From Streptomyces capillispiralis (GTDB lineage: Bacteria > Actinomycetota > Actinomycetes > Streptomycetales > Streptomycetaceae): a stretch of DNA of 64,000 nucleotides. Below the pieces are notes generated by a model. It was given only the letters and a program-made list of their open reading frames with translations. It was not told where the DNA came from and searched no databases. Positions 16,888 through 24,836 of this stretch are shown here, piece by piece. The DNA lies in the NCBI RefSeq assembly GCF_007829875.1, contig NZ_VIWV01000001.1:5054501-5118500 (forward strand), in the 5' to 3' direction. Position 1 is the stretch's first letter. Each line of letters opens with the position of its first letter. The position numbers and the translations under genes are program-made.

Positions 16888-18436
16888 CGGTGGCCTCCTT
16901 GTCGGTCGTGTCGTCGGTGTCGGTGTCGGTGTCGTCGTGGTCGTGGACGCCGGTGCCGACGGCGAGTGCCATCACGGCGTCCTGCGTGGCCCGTTCGGCG
17001 GGGAGTTCGCCGGCGATCCGGCCCTGCGCCATCACCAGCACCCGGTCGCTCATGCCGAGCACCTCGGGCAGATCGCTGGAGATCATCAGGACGGCGGCGC
17101 CCTGCGCGGTGAGCTCGTTGACGAGCTGGTAGATCTCGACCTTGGCGCCCACGTCGATGCCGCGCGTGGGCTCGTCGAGGATCAGCACCCTGGTGTCGGC
17201 CAGCAGCCACTTGCCGATGACGACCTTCTGCTGGTTGCCGCCGGACAGGGTGCGCACGTGCTGCCCGAGGCCCGCCATCCGCACCCCGAGCTGTTCGGCG
17301 ATCCGCGCGGCCGCCGCGTGCTGCCCCTTGAGGTCGACGAGCCCCGCACGGGTGGCGGACCGCAGGGTGACCAGCCCGAGGTTCTCCGCGACGGAGGCGT
17401 CGAGGACCAGCCCCTGCCCCTTGCGGTCCTCCGGCACGAGCCCGATCCCGGCCGCCATGGCCGCGCCCACGTCGTGGCCGCGCACCGGCGTGCCGTCGAC
17501 CTTCACGGCCCCGCTGTCGTACGGGTCCGCCCCGAACACGGCCCGCACGACCTCCGTGCGCCCGGCCCCGACCAGCCCCGCGATGCCGACGACCTCACCG
17601 GCGCGCACCTCGAAGCTCACGTCGTGGAAGACGCCGTCGCGGGTGAGCCCCTCCACCCGGAGCAGCGCGTCGCCGGTCTCCGGCCGCGCACGCGGGTACT
17701 GCTGCTCGATCGACCGTCCCACCATGAGGCGTACGAGCTCGTCCTCGGGCGTGGAGGCGGGCACCTGGCCGACGCTCCTGCCGTCCCGGATGACGGTGAC
17801 CCGGTCGCCCAGGGCGGCGATCTCCTCCAGGTGGTGGGTGATGAACACGATGCCGACGCCGTCCTCGCGCAGCCGCCGCACGATGGCGAACAGCTTCTCG
17901 ACCTCCTCCGAGGTCAGCACGGCCGTCGGCTCGTCCATGATGAGCACGCGCGCGTCCAGGCTGAGCGCCTTGGCGATCTCGACCATCTGCAGCCGCGCGA
18001 TCCCGAGGTCACGGACCCGCGCGCGCGGCGACACGGTGACGCCGACGCGCTCGAGCAGCACCGCCGCGTCCGCCTCCATCGTCTTCCGGTCGATCATCCC
18101 GAAGCGGCGCGGCTGCCGCCCCAGGAAGATGTTCTCGGCGACCGTCAGATCGGGGACGAGGTTGAACTCCTGGTAGATGGTGGCGATCCCGAGCCGCTCG
18201 GAGTCCTGCGCATCGTGGATGCGCACCTCCTGGCCACCGGCCAGGATCCGGCCGGCGTCGGGCGTGTAGGCACCGGAGAGCATCTTGATCAGCGTGCTCT
18301 TGCCGGCGCCGTTCTCACCGAGGAGGACGTGCACCTCGCCCCGGCGCAGGTCGAAGTCGACGTTGTCGAGGGCGACCACGCCCGGGAAGGTCTTGCGGAT
18401 GCCCTCGATGCGCAGCAACTCGTCCGGGTTGCTCAC
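16877..18436 (-). CDS. rbsA: Ribose ABC transporter ATP-binding protein RbsA
   Basis: This 519-aa protein has two ABC cassettes in one chain, as in RbsA/MglA. The first has Walker A GENGAGKSTLIKML and Walker B RVLIMDEPTAVL with H-loop VFITHHLEEI. The second has the usual degenerate P-loop region (GLVGAGRTEVVRAVFG), signature LSGGNQQKVVIGKWL and Walker B LILDEPTRGIDVG. The GTG at 18436 is preceded by AAGGAG and overlaps the regulator stop as GTGA. A His/Asp/Thr-rich tail (DHDDTDTDTDDTTD) ends the protein. It energises ribose import with the fused RbsC-RbsB. Confidence 0.94.
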   Translation of the reverse strand: MSNPDELLRIEGIRKTFPGVVALDNVDFDLRRGEVHVLLGENGAGKSTLIKMLSGAYTPDAGRILAGGQEVRIHDAQDSERLGIATIYQEFNLVPDLTVAENIFLGRQPRRFGMIDRKTMEADAAVLLERVGVTVSPRARVRDLGIARLQMVEIAKALSLDARVLIMDEPTAVLTSEEVEKLFAIVRRLREDGVGIVFITHHLEEIAALGDRVTVIRDGRSVGQVPASTPEDELVRLMVGRSIEQQYPRARPETGDALLRVEGLTRDGVFHDVSFEVRAGEVVGIAGLVGAGRTEVVRAVFGADPYDSGAVKVDGTPVRGHDVGAAMAAGIGLVPEDRKGQGLVLDASVAENLGLVTLRSATRAGLVDLKGQHAAAARIAEQLGVRMAGLGQHVRTLSGGNQQKVVIGKWLLADTRVLILDEPTRGIDVGAKVEIYQLVNELTAQGAAVLMISSDLPEVLGMSDRVLVMAQGRIAGELPAERATQDAVMALAVGTGVHDHDDTDTDTDDTTDKEATGGH

Positions 18437-19467
18437 GGCGTACTCCTTCGTACGGGGGACGGGGACTGTGGGGGTACGGGCTCGCCGCACGAGCGGCGCA
18501 CGACGAGCCGGGCGGGAAGGGTGACGGACTCACCGGGCCGGCCCTCGATGCGGTCGACCAGCGCGCGCACGGCGGCCCGCCCGAGCGCGCCCGTGGGCTG
18601 GGCGATCGCGGTGACCGGCGGGTCGGTGTGCACGAACCAGGGGATGTCGTCGAACGCCGCCAGCGCGATGTCGTCGGGCACCCGCAGCCCGCGCGCGCGT
18701 ACGGCGTCCAGCGCGCCGAGCGCCATCAGGTTGTCGGCGGCGAAGACGACCTCGGGCGGCTCGGCCAGGTCGAGGAAGCCCTCGGTCACCCGGCGCCCGC
18801 TGTCGGCCTGGAAGTCGCCCTGGCCGATGTAGGCGGCGGGCAGTTCCAGGCCGTGCTCGCGCAGCGCGGCGCGGAAGGCGTCGACGCGTTCGCGGCCGGT
18901 GGTGGTGGCCGCCGGGCCCGCGATGATGGCGAGCCGGCGGTGCCCGAGCCGGTGCAGATGCGCCACGAGGTCCCGTACGGCCGTTTGCCCGTCGGAGCGC
19001 ACCACCGGCACGTCCACGCCCGGGATCCACCGGTCCACGAACACCATCGGTGTGCCGGCGCGGGCGGCGTCCAGCATGCGCGGCGAACCGCCGTCGGTGG
19101 GGGAGACGAGCAGCCCGTCGATACGGCGGTCCAGCAGTGTCGTCACGTGGTGGTCCTGGAGTTCGGGCCGCTCGTCGGCGTTGCCGATGATCACGCTGTA
19201 GCCGAGCGCGCGGGCCTCTTCCTCGACGGAGCGGGCCAGTTCGGTGAAGTACGGGTTCATCACGTCGCTGATGACCAGGCCGAGGGTGCGGGTCTGGTCG
19301 GTGCGCAGCGACCGGGCGACGGCGTTCGGGCGGTAGCCCAGCGTCTGGACGGCGGCCAGCACGCGTCCGCGGGCGTCCTCGCTGACCGACGGGTGGTCGT
19401 TCAGGACGCGCGACACCGTGGCGACGGAGAGGCCCGCCTCGGAGGCGACGTCCTTGATGCTCGCCAT
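18433..19467 (-). CDS. rbsR: LacI-family regulator of the ribose operon
   Basis: This 344-aa LacI/GalR protein has an N-terminal helix-turn-helix plus hinge (MASIKDVASEAGLSVATVSR, VLNDHPSVSED, YRPNAVARSLR) followed by a sugar-binding core (TLGLVISDVMNPYFTELARS, VFVDRWIPGVDVPVVRSD, RRLAIIAGPAATTTGRER). It is the first gene of the rbs operon, with AAGGAGGTGG upstream of ATG 19467, and it overlaps rbsA. Two LacI-type palindromes lie directly upstream, so autorepression and ribose induction of the whole operon are the natural reading. Confidence 0.92.
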   Translation of the reverse strand: MASIKDVASEAGLSVATVSRVLNDHPSVSEDARGRVLAAVQTLGYRPNAVARSLRTDQTRTLGLVISDVMNPYFTELARSVEEEARALGYSVIIGNADERPELQDHHVTTLLDRRIDGLLVSPTDGGSPRMLDAARAGTPMVFVDRWIPGVDVPVVRSDGQTAVRDLVAHLHRLGHRRLAIIAGPAATTTGRERVDAFRAALREHGLELPAAYIGQGDFQADSGRRVTEGFLDLAEPPEVVFAADNLMALGALDAVRARGLRVPDDIALAAFDDIPWFVHTDPPVTAIAQPTGALGRAAVRALVDRIEGRPGESVTLPARLVVRRSCGEPVPPQSPSPVRRSTP

Positions 19468-19485
19468 CGCCGCTCCACCTCCTTG

Positions 19486-19522
19486 TGGAATCGATTACAC
19501 GGAGGATTGGAATCGATTACAC
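19486..19522 (-). promoter_or_regulatory. Tandem LacI-type operators upstream of rbsR
   Basis: Two identical 15-mers (TGGAATCGATTACAC) occur at 19486-19500 and 19508-19522, both containing the palindromic core AATCGATT. Their centres are 22 bp apart, about two helical turns, so two dimers would bind the same face. They lie between the presumed promoter and the rbsR ribosome site, ideal for repression. Confidence 0.85.
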
Positions 19523-19710
19523 GGGAGGGGAGCAAGGGGGCGGGGGTGGCCGATACGTGATTGTGACCGGGGTGGTGGGGGTCAATCGGGGCGGTCGGCC
19601 CGGGCGTACCTGCTGTTCACCGCCGGCAGGGGCAGGGGGTGGCTCCCGCCGGGGTTGGCGGCCGGAGTCCACGGATGAGGTGGGGTGGCCGAAAGCCGCC
19701 TCCCTCCTGG

Positions 19711-19788
19711 AGTCCCCCTCGCCGGGCGGCGCCCGCAGTCCCCCTCGCCGGGCGGCGCCCGCAGTCCCCCTCGCCGGGCGGCGCCCAC
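19711..19788. repeat. Three tandem 26-bp GC-rich repeats
   Basis: Three adjacent 26-bp units start at 19711, 19737 and 19763. The first two are identical and the third differs by one base near its end. Each contains the self-complementary CGCCGGGCGGCG. The array lies in the rbsR-map divergent region, upstream of the map promoter. Function is unknown; it may be a replication-slippage array or a set of binding sites. Confidence 0.88.
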
Positions 19789-19800
19789 GACCGACCGTGA

Positions 19801-19820
19801 TACTAATACCGGTATAAGTA
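19801..19820. promoter_or_regulatory. 20-bp palindrome upstream of map
   Basis: The palindrome TACTAATACCGGTATAAGTA is self-complementary at 18 of 20 positions, with the perfect core ATACCGGTAT. It is strikingly AT-rich for this genome and sits 31 bp before the map start, where the core promoter is expected. This is typical of a TetR/MarR/PadR-class operator. No such regulator gene is adjacent. Confidence 0.7.
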
Positions 19821-19851
19821 TTGGGTCGACGTGCTCCGAGGAGTCGAACAC

Positions 19852-20619
19852 ATGGTGGAGATCAAGACCGATGCCGCGCTGGACGCGATGCGGGAGGCCG
19901 GGCGGGTGGTGGCCCGCGCCCTGGCCGCGGTCCGTGACGCGGCCGACGTGGGGGTGTCCCTGCGGGAACTGGACGAAGCGGCCCGGGCGGTTCTGGACGA
20001 GGCTGGAGCCGGCTCCCCGTTCCTCGGTTACCAGCCGTCCTTCGCCCCGGTCCCCTTCCCCGCCGTGATCTGTACGTCCGTCAACGACGCGGTGTCGCAC
20101 GGCATCCCCACCGGCTACCGGCTGCGCGACGGCGACCTGGTGAGCGTCGACTGCGGCGCCCAGCTCGACGGCTGGGCGGGCGACGCGGCCATCAGCTTCA
20201 CCGTCGGCACGCCCCGCCCCGGTGACCGCGATCTGATCGACGCCACCCAGCGGGCCCTCGACGCGGGCATCGCCGCCGCCCAGGTGGGCGGTCGCATCGG
20301 CGACATCTCCCACGCCATCGATTCCGTGGCCCGCGAGGCGGCCTGCGGCATGCCCGCCGACTTCGGCGGCCACGGCATCGGCCGCAGCATGCACGAGGAC
20401 CCGCACGTCCCCAACCGCGGCCGCCCCGGCCGTGGTTTCCCCCTCCGCCACGGCCTGGTCCTCGCCATCGAACCCATGCTCATGGCCGGAGGCCGCGACA
20501 CCTACCGCACCGACGCCGACGGCTGGACCCTGCGCACCACGGACGGCAGCAGGGCCGCCCACTTCGAACACACCGTCGCCATCACCGACCAAGGCCCGCG
20601 CATCCTCACCCTCCCCTAG
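19852..20619 (+). CDS. map: Type I methionine aminopeptidase
   Basis: This 255-aa protein removes N-terminal methionine from nascent proteins using a dinuclear metal centre. Metal ligands are visible in order: Asp in LVSVDCGAQLDG, Asp in GWAGDAAISF, His in FGGHGIGRSMHEDP, Glu in LAIEPMLMAGG and Glu in AAHFEHTVAIT. NDAVSHGIP precedes the first ligand, as in the family. The start is ATG 19852 with GAGGAG 9 bp upstream; an in-frame start at 19831 lacks this. Streptomyces have more than one map; this one is not beside ribosomal protein genes, so it is probably the accessory copy under the 20-bp palindrome. Confidence 0.92.
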   Translation: MVEIKTDAALDAMREAGRVVARALAAVRDAADVGVSLRELDEAARAVLDEAGAGSPFLGYQPSFAPVPFPAVICTSVNDAVSHGIPTGYRLRDGDLVSVDCGAQLDGWAGDAAISFTVGTPRPGDRDLIDATQRALDAGIAAAQVGGRIGDISHAIDSVAREAACGMPADFGGHGIGRSMHEDPHVPNRGRPGRGFPLRHGLVLAIEPMLMAGGRDTYRTDADGWTLRTTDGSRAAHFEHTVAITDQGPRILTLP

Positions 20620-20650
20620 AAATCAACGCCAGACGGAGAACGCCGCCCCG

Positions 20651-21082
20651 CTAGGAAGCTCGTGCGTCGTGGCTCTCGCGATGGGCGAGGACTTGTTCCA
20701 TGTGGATCTGGGCCCACTGCCTGAGCCCGCGTGTCAGGTGGTGGAGTGAGAGGCCGAGGTCGGTCAGCTCGTAGGTGACGGTGACAGGGACCGTGGGTGT
20801 CACGGTGCGGATGAGCAAACCGTCGCGTTCGAGAGCCCGCAGGGTCTGGGTCAGCATCTTCTGGCTGACGCCGGCCAGTAGCCGGGCCAGCTCGGAGTAG
20901 CGCATCGCCTTCGGGGCGTGCGATGCGCCGGACTGTTCGGGTGTGTCACCGCCCAGTGCGCACAGGATCAGGACGACCCACTTGTCCGAGATCCGGTCGA
21001 GGAGCTGACGGCTGGGGCACACCGCCAGGAACGCGTTGTACTCCGCCTTGGCCTGTGCTTCCTTGTCGGCCTTCGTCGTCAC
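20651..21082 (-). CDS. HxlR-family winged-helix regulator
   Basis: This is a 143-aa HxlR-type DNA-binding protein: CPSRQLLDRISDKWVVLIL, then MRYSELARLLAGVSQKMLTQ and LRALERDGLLIRTVTPTVPV with VTYELTDLGLSL. The conserved N-terminal Cys (C in AVCPSR) is often redox- or aldehyde-sensing in this family. It starts at GTG 21082 and is divergent from an aldo/keto reductase, with palindromes in the shared 130-bp promoter region. It probably controls that reductase and itself. Confidence 0.9.
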   Translation of the reverse strand: MTTKADKEAQAKAEYNAFLAVCPSRQLLDRISDKWVVLILCALGGDTPEQSGASHAPKAMRYSELARLLAGVSQKMLTQTLRALERDGLLIRTVTPTVPVTVTYELTDLGLSLHHLTRGLRQWAQIHMEQVLAHRESHDARAS

Positions 21083-21113
21083 TGATCTCGCCTCTCACCT
21101 TCTGGGGTGTTAC

Positions 21114-21146
21114 GCACTTCGAAGTGCCTACTTCCCTGCGGGAAGT
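21114..21146. promoter_or_regulatory. Palindromes between HxlR regulator and reductase
   Basis: A perfect 14-bp palindrome GCACTTCGAAGTGC (21114-21127) is followed directly by the inverted repeat ACTTCCC-TGC-GGGAAGT (21130-21146). Both contain ACTTC half-sites and are placed in the divergent promoter region, as expected for HxlR operators controlling both genes. Confidence 0.72.
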
Positions 21147-21212
21147 TCCTCTCCAACACTGGTGCAAGGGGGTTGGAGATACCACCCCTTGCATGAAGTG
21201 AAAGGCCCCACG

Positions 21213-22085
21213 ATGAACACGCCCTCCGCACCTCGTCCCGGCGGAACCTGGACGCTGGGTGACTCGTCCGTCACCCGGTTCGGCTACGGCGCGATGCAAC
21301 TCGCCGGTCCGTGGGTCATGGGGCCGCCCGCCGATCGCGACGGCGCTCTGGCCGTGCTGCGCGAGGCGGTCAGCCTCGGGATCACCCACATCGACACCAG
21401 CGACGCCTACGGACCGCGCATCACGAACGAGCTGATCCGTGAAGCGCTGCACCCCTACCCGGAGCCGCTGTTCATCGCCACCAAGGTGGGTGCGGCCCGC
21501 GACGCGCAGGGCGGCTGGCCCACGGCCCGGCGTCCCGAAGACCTGCGCAAGCAGGTCCATGAAAACCTCGAATCCCTCGGCGTCGACACCCTCGACCTGG
21601 TCAACATGCGCATGGGCGACGCCCAGGGCCCGCAGGCCGGCTCGATCGCCGAAGCGTTCGAGACGCTCGTCGACCTCCAGCAAGAGGGACTGATCCGCCA
21701 CCTCGGCGTCAGCAATGTCACCGGAGAGCAGGTCGCTGAGGCGCGCGGCATCGCCCCGATCGTGTGCGTACAGAACATGTACAACCTCGCCCGCCGCCAC
21801 GACGACGACCTCGTGGATCATCTCGCCGCCGATGGCATCGCCTACGTGCCGTTCTTCCCCCTGGGAGGCTTCACGCCGCTCCAGTCCGAGGCCCTCTCAC
21901 GGGTCGCGAACCGACTGGGGGCGACGCCCATGTCGGTCGCCCTGGCCTGGCTGATCCAGCGCTCGCCGAACATCCTGCTCATCCCCGGTACTTCGTCCAC
22001 CGCCCACCTGCGCGAGAACATCGCGGGCGCCGGTCTCTCCCTCTCGGACGAGGATGTGGCCGAGCTGGACAGCATCGGCCGCTGA
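21213..22085 (+). CDS. Aldo/keto reductase
   Basis: This is a 290-aa NADPH-dependent (alpha/beta)8-barrel oxidoreductase. Catalytic Asp and Tyr appear in HIDTSDAYGPRITNELI, the Lys in PLFIATKVG, the barrel segment in VCVQNMYNLARR, and the cofactor-binding end in LLIPGTSSTAHLRENIAGA. ATG 21213 follows AAAGG; longer readings extend through the operator region and are rejected. Divergence from an HxlR regulator suggests induction by a reactive carbonyl or redox signal. The substrate cannot be told from sequence. Confidence 0.9.
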   Translation: MNTPSAPRPGGTWTLGDSSVTRFGYGAMQLAGPWVMGPPADRDGALAVLREAVSLGITHIDTSDAYGPRITNELIREALHPYPEPLFIATKVGAARDAQGGWPTARRPEDLRKQVHENLESLGVDTLDLVNMRMGDAQGPQAGSIAEAFETLVDLQQEGLIRHLGVSNVTGEQVAEARGIAPIVCVQNMYNLARRHDDDLVDHLAADGIAYVPFFPLGGFTPLQSEALSRVANRLGATPMSVALAWLIQRSPNILLIPGTSSTAHLRENIAGAGLSLSDEDVAELDSIGR

Positions 22086-22336
22086 ACGGGAAGACGCCCG
22101 CGATGGGTTGGACCGGCAGGGCGTCGTCGTCGAGCGGGTCCCGACCGGCAACGCCCGACTACCACCGACCCCACACCGGCATCGGCGGCCACTGAACGCC
22201 CCGTGGACACGTACTGCCTCCCTGTTCACGGTTTTCGCCCACCCCCGTCCCACCCGACACGGACCCCTCCGCACAACCCACCCCACCACCCCCAAAGCCT
22301 TCAGCCCCTGTCACCCCCCACCGGTACCGTCGGATC

Positions 22337-24658
22337 ATGACCAACCAGTCGGAGACCTCCCCCGGCGAACGCCGACTCGCCGTGCTCGAAGGCGTCCTGG
22401 AGCGCATCACGTACGCCAACGAGGAGAACGGCTACACGGTCGCCCGCGTCGACACCGGCAGGGGCGCCGGTGACCTGCTCACGGTCGTCGGCGCCCTGCT
22501 CGGCGCCCAGGCGGGGGAGTCCCTGCGGATGGAGGGCCGCTGGGGGTCGCACCCGCAGTACGGCAAGCAGTTCCACGTGGAGAACTACACGACCGTCCTG
22601 CCGGCCACGGTGCAGGGCATCCGCCGCTACCTCGGCTCCGGCCTGGTCAAGGGCATCGGCCCGGTCTTCGCCGACCGCATCACCCAGCACTTCGGGCTGG
22701 ACACGCTCCGGATCATCGAGGAGGAGCCGAAGCGGCTGATCGAGGTCCCCGGCCTCGGCCCCAAGCGGACGAAGAGGATCGCCGACGCCTGGGAGGAACA
22801 GAAGGCGATCAAGGAGGTCATGCTCTTCCTCCAGTCCGTCGAGGTGTCGACGTCGATCGCGGTCCGGATCTACAAGAAGTACGGTGACGCCTCGATCTCC
22901 GTGGTGAAGAACCAGCCCTACCGGCTGGCCGCCGACGTCTGGGGCATCGGCTTCCTCACCGCCGACAAGATCGCCCAGTCCGTCGGCATCCCGCACGACA
23001 GCCCGGACCGGGTCAAGGCGGGCCTGCAGTACGCCCTGTCGCAGGCCACCGACCAGGGGCACTGCTATCTCCCCGAGGAGAAGCTGATCGCCGACGCGGT
23101 CAAGCTGCTCCAGGTCGACACCGGCCTGGTCATCGAGTGCCTGGCCGAACTCGCCGCCGAGCCCGAGGACGGCGAGGACCCCGGAGTCGTACGGGAGAAG
23201 GTCCCCGATCCGGAGGGCGGCGACCCCGTGACCGCCATCTACCTCGTCCCCTTCCACCGCGCCGAAGTCGCCCTCTCCGCCCAGCTGCTGCGCCTCCTGC
23301 GCACGGACGAGGACCGGATGCCCGTCTTCCGGGACGTGGTCTGGGACAAGGCGCTCGGCTGGCTGAAGGGGCGCACGGGCACGGAGCTAGCGCCGGAGCA
23401 GGAGGCGGCCGTCAAGCTGGCGCTGACCGAGAAGGTCGCCGTCCTCACGGGCGGGCCCGGCTGCGGCAAGTCGTTCACCGTGCGCTCCATCGTGGAGCTG
23501 GCCCGCGCCAAGCGGGCCAAGGTCGTGCTCGCCGCCCCGACCGGCCGCGCCGCCAAGCGGCTCGCCGAGCTGACCGGCGCCGAGGCCTCCACCGTCCACC
23601 GCCTGCTGGAGCTGAGGCCCGGCGGTGACGCGGCCTACGACCGTGACCGCCCGCTCGACGCCGACCTGGTGGTGGTCGACGAGGCGTCCATGCTGGACCT
23701 GCTCCTCGCCAACAAGCTGGTCAAGGCCGTGCCGCCGGGCGCCCACCTCCTCTTCGTCGGCGACGTCGACCAGCTGCCCAGCGTCGGCGCCGGCGAGGTG
23801 CTCCGGGACCTCCTCGCCGACGGCGGCCCCGTCCCCGCCGTCCGGCTCACCCGTGTCTTCCGCCAGGCGCAGCAGTCCGGCGTCGTCACCAACGCGCACC
23901 GCATCAACGCCGGGCAGCACCCGGTCACCGACGGCATGAAGGACTTCTTCCTCTTCGTCGAGGACGACACGGAGGAGGCCGGCCGGCTCACCGTCGACGT
24001 CGCGGCCCGGCGCATCCCGGCGAAGTTCGGCCTCGATCCGCGCCGGGACGTGCAGGTGCTGGCGCCCATGCACCGCGGTCCGGCCGGCGCGGGCACCCTG
24101 AACGGTCTGCTCCAGCAGGCCGTCACCCCGGGCCGCCCCGACCTCGCGGAGAAGCGGTTCGGCGGCCGGGTCTTCCGTGTCGGCGACAAGGTGACGCAGA
24201 TCCGCAACAACTACGACAAAGGGGAGAACGGAGTCTTCAACGGCACCGTGGGCGTGGTCACCTCGCTCGACCCGGTCGACCAGCGTCTGACGGTGCTGAC
24301 CGACGAGGACGAGGAGGTGCCGTACGACTTCGACGAGCTGGACGAGCTGGCGCACGCCTACGCCGTGACCATCCACCGCTCCCAGGGCAGCGAGTACCCG
24401 GCGGTCGTCATCCCGGTGACCACGGGCGCGTGGATGATGCTCCAGCGCAATCTGCTCTACACGGCGGTCACCCGGGCCAAGCGGCTGGTGGTCCTCGTCG
24501 GCTCCCGCAAGGCGATCGGGCAGGCGGTGCGCACGGTCTCGGCGGGCCGCCGCCGCACGGCGCTGGACTTCCGCCTCGCCGGTTCCCGCCTCTCCACGGG
24601 CCCCGGTGCGGCGGTGAGGGGGCCGTCACCAAAAAATGATCGATCAAACGAGTCGTAA
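22337..24658 (+). CDS. recD2: RecD2-type DNA helicase
   Basis: This 773-aa SF1B helicase is of the RecD2 kind, acting without RecB/RecC. An N-terminal OB-like domain and helix-hairpin-helix repeats (LVKGIGPVFADRITQHFG, LIEVPGLGPKRTKRIADAW) precede the motor. Walker A GGPGCGKSFTVRS lies near residue 372, then VVDEASMLDL, FVGDVDQLPSVGAGEVL and YAVTIHRSQGSEYP for later helicase motifs. The Ser/Pro-rich C-terminal tail (from about residue 745) is dispensable-looking. It stands between the reductase and citA, with 251 bp upstream in which I see no gene and no clear site. Confidence 0.92.
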   Translation: MTNQSETSPGERRLAVLEGVLERITYANEENGYTVARVDTGRGAGDLLTVVGALLGAQAGESLRMEGRWGSHPQYGKQFHVENYTTVLPATVQGIRRYLGSGLVKGIGPVFADRITQHFGLDTLRIIEEEPKRLIEVPGLGPKRTKRIADAWEEQKAIKEVMLFLQSVEVSTSIAVRIYKKYGDASISVVKNQPYRLAADVWGIGFLTADKIAQSVGIPHDSPDRVKAGLQYALSQATDQGHCYLPEEKLIADAVKLLQVDTGLVIECLAELAAEPEDGEDPGVVREKVPDPEGGDPVTAIYLVPFHRAEVALSAQLLRLLRTDEDRMPVFRDVVWDKALGWLKGRTGTELAPEQEAAVKLALTEKVAVLTGGPGCGKSFTVRSIVELARAKRAKVVLAAPTGRAAKRLAELTGAEASTVHRLLELRPGGDAAYDRDRPLDADLVVVDEASMLDLLLANKLVKAVPPGAHLLFVGDVDQLPSVGAGEVLRDLLADGGPVPAVRLTRVFRQAQQSGVVTNAHRINAGQHPVTDGMKDFFLFVEDDTEEAGRLTVDVAARRIPAKFGLDPRRDVQVLAPMHRGPAGAGTLNGLLQQAVTPGRPDLAEKRFGGRVFRVGDKVTQIRNNYDKGENGVFNGTVGVVTSLDPVDQRLTVLTDEDEEVPYDFDELDELAHAYAVTIHRSQGSEYPAVVIPVTTGAWMMLQRNLLYTAVTRAKRLVVLVGSRKAIGQAVRTVSAGRRRTALDFRLAGSRLSTGPGAAVRGPSPKNDRSNES

Positions 24659-24708
24659 AGGTCACAGAGCCCTTCCGGATGGGGAACACAGGGGGCAGGA
24701 TGGGCAAG

Positions 24709-24761
24709 TTGGCGGCACTGAGTGCCGCCAATAGGCCCGATGGGCGACCCCGAGTGCACTC
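24709..24761. promoter_or_regulatory. Two palindromes upstream of citA
   Basis: TTGGCGGCACT-G-AGTGCCGCCAA (24709-24731, perfect 11-bp arms) is followed by GAGTGCACTC (24752-24761). Both share an AGTGC half-site. They lie between recD2 and the citrate synthase start, so the first could end recD2 transcription and either could be an operator for citA. Confidence 0.55.
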
Positions 24762-24836
24762 ACCTGAGCCGAGTGGGGGATGGTAGAGACAGTCAGGGCA
24801 CCTCGAAGATGAGGCACTACGTCGGTGAGGGAAGAC

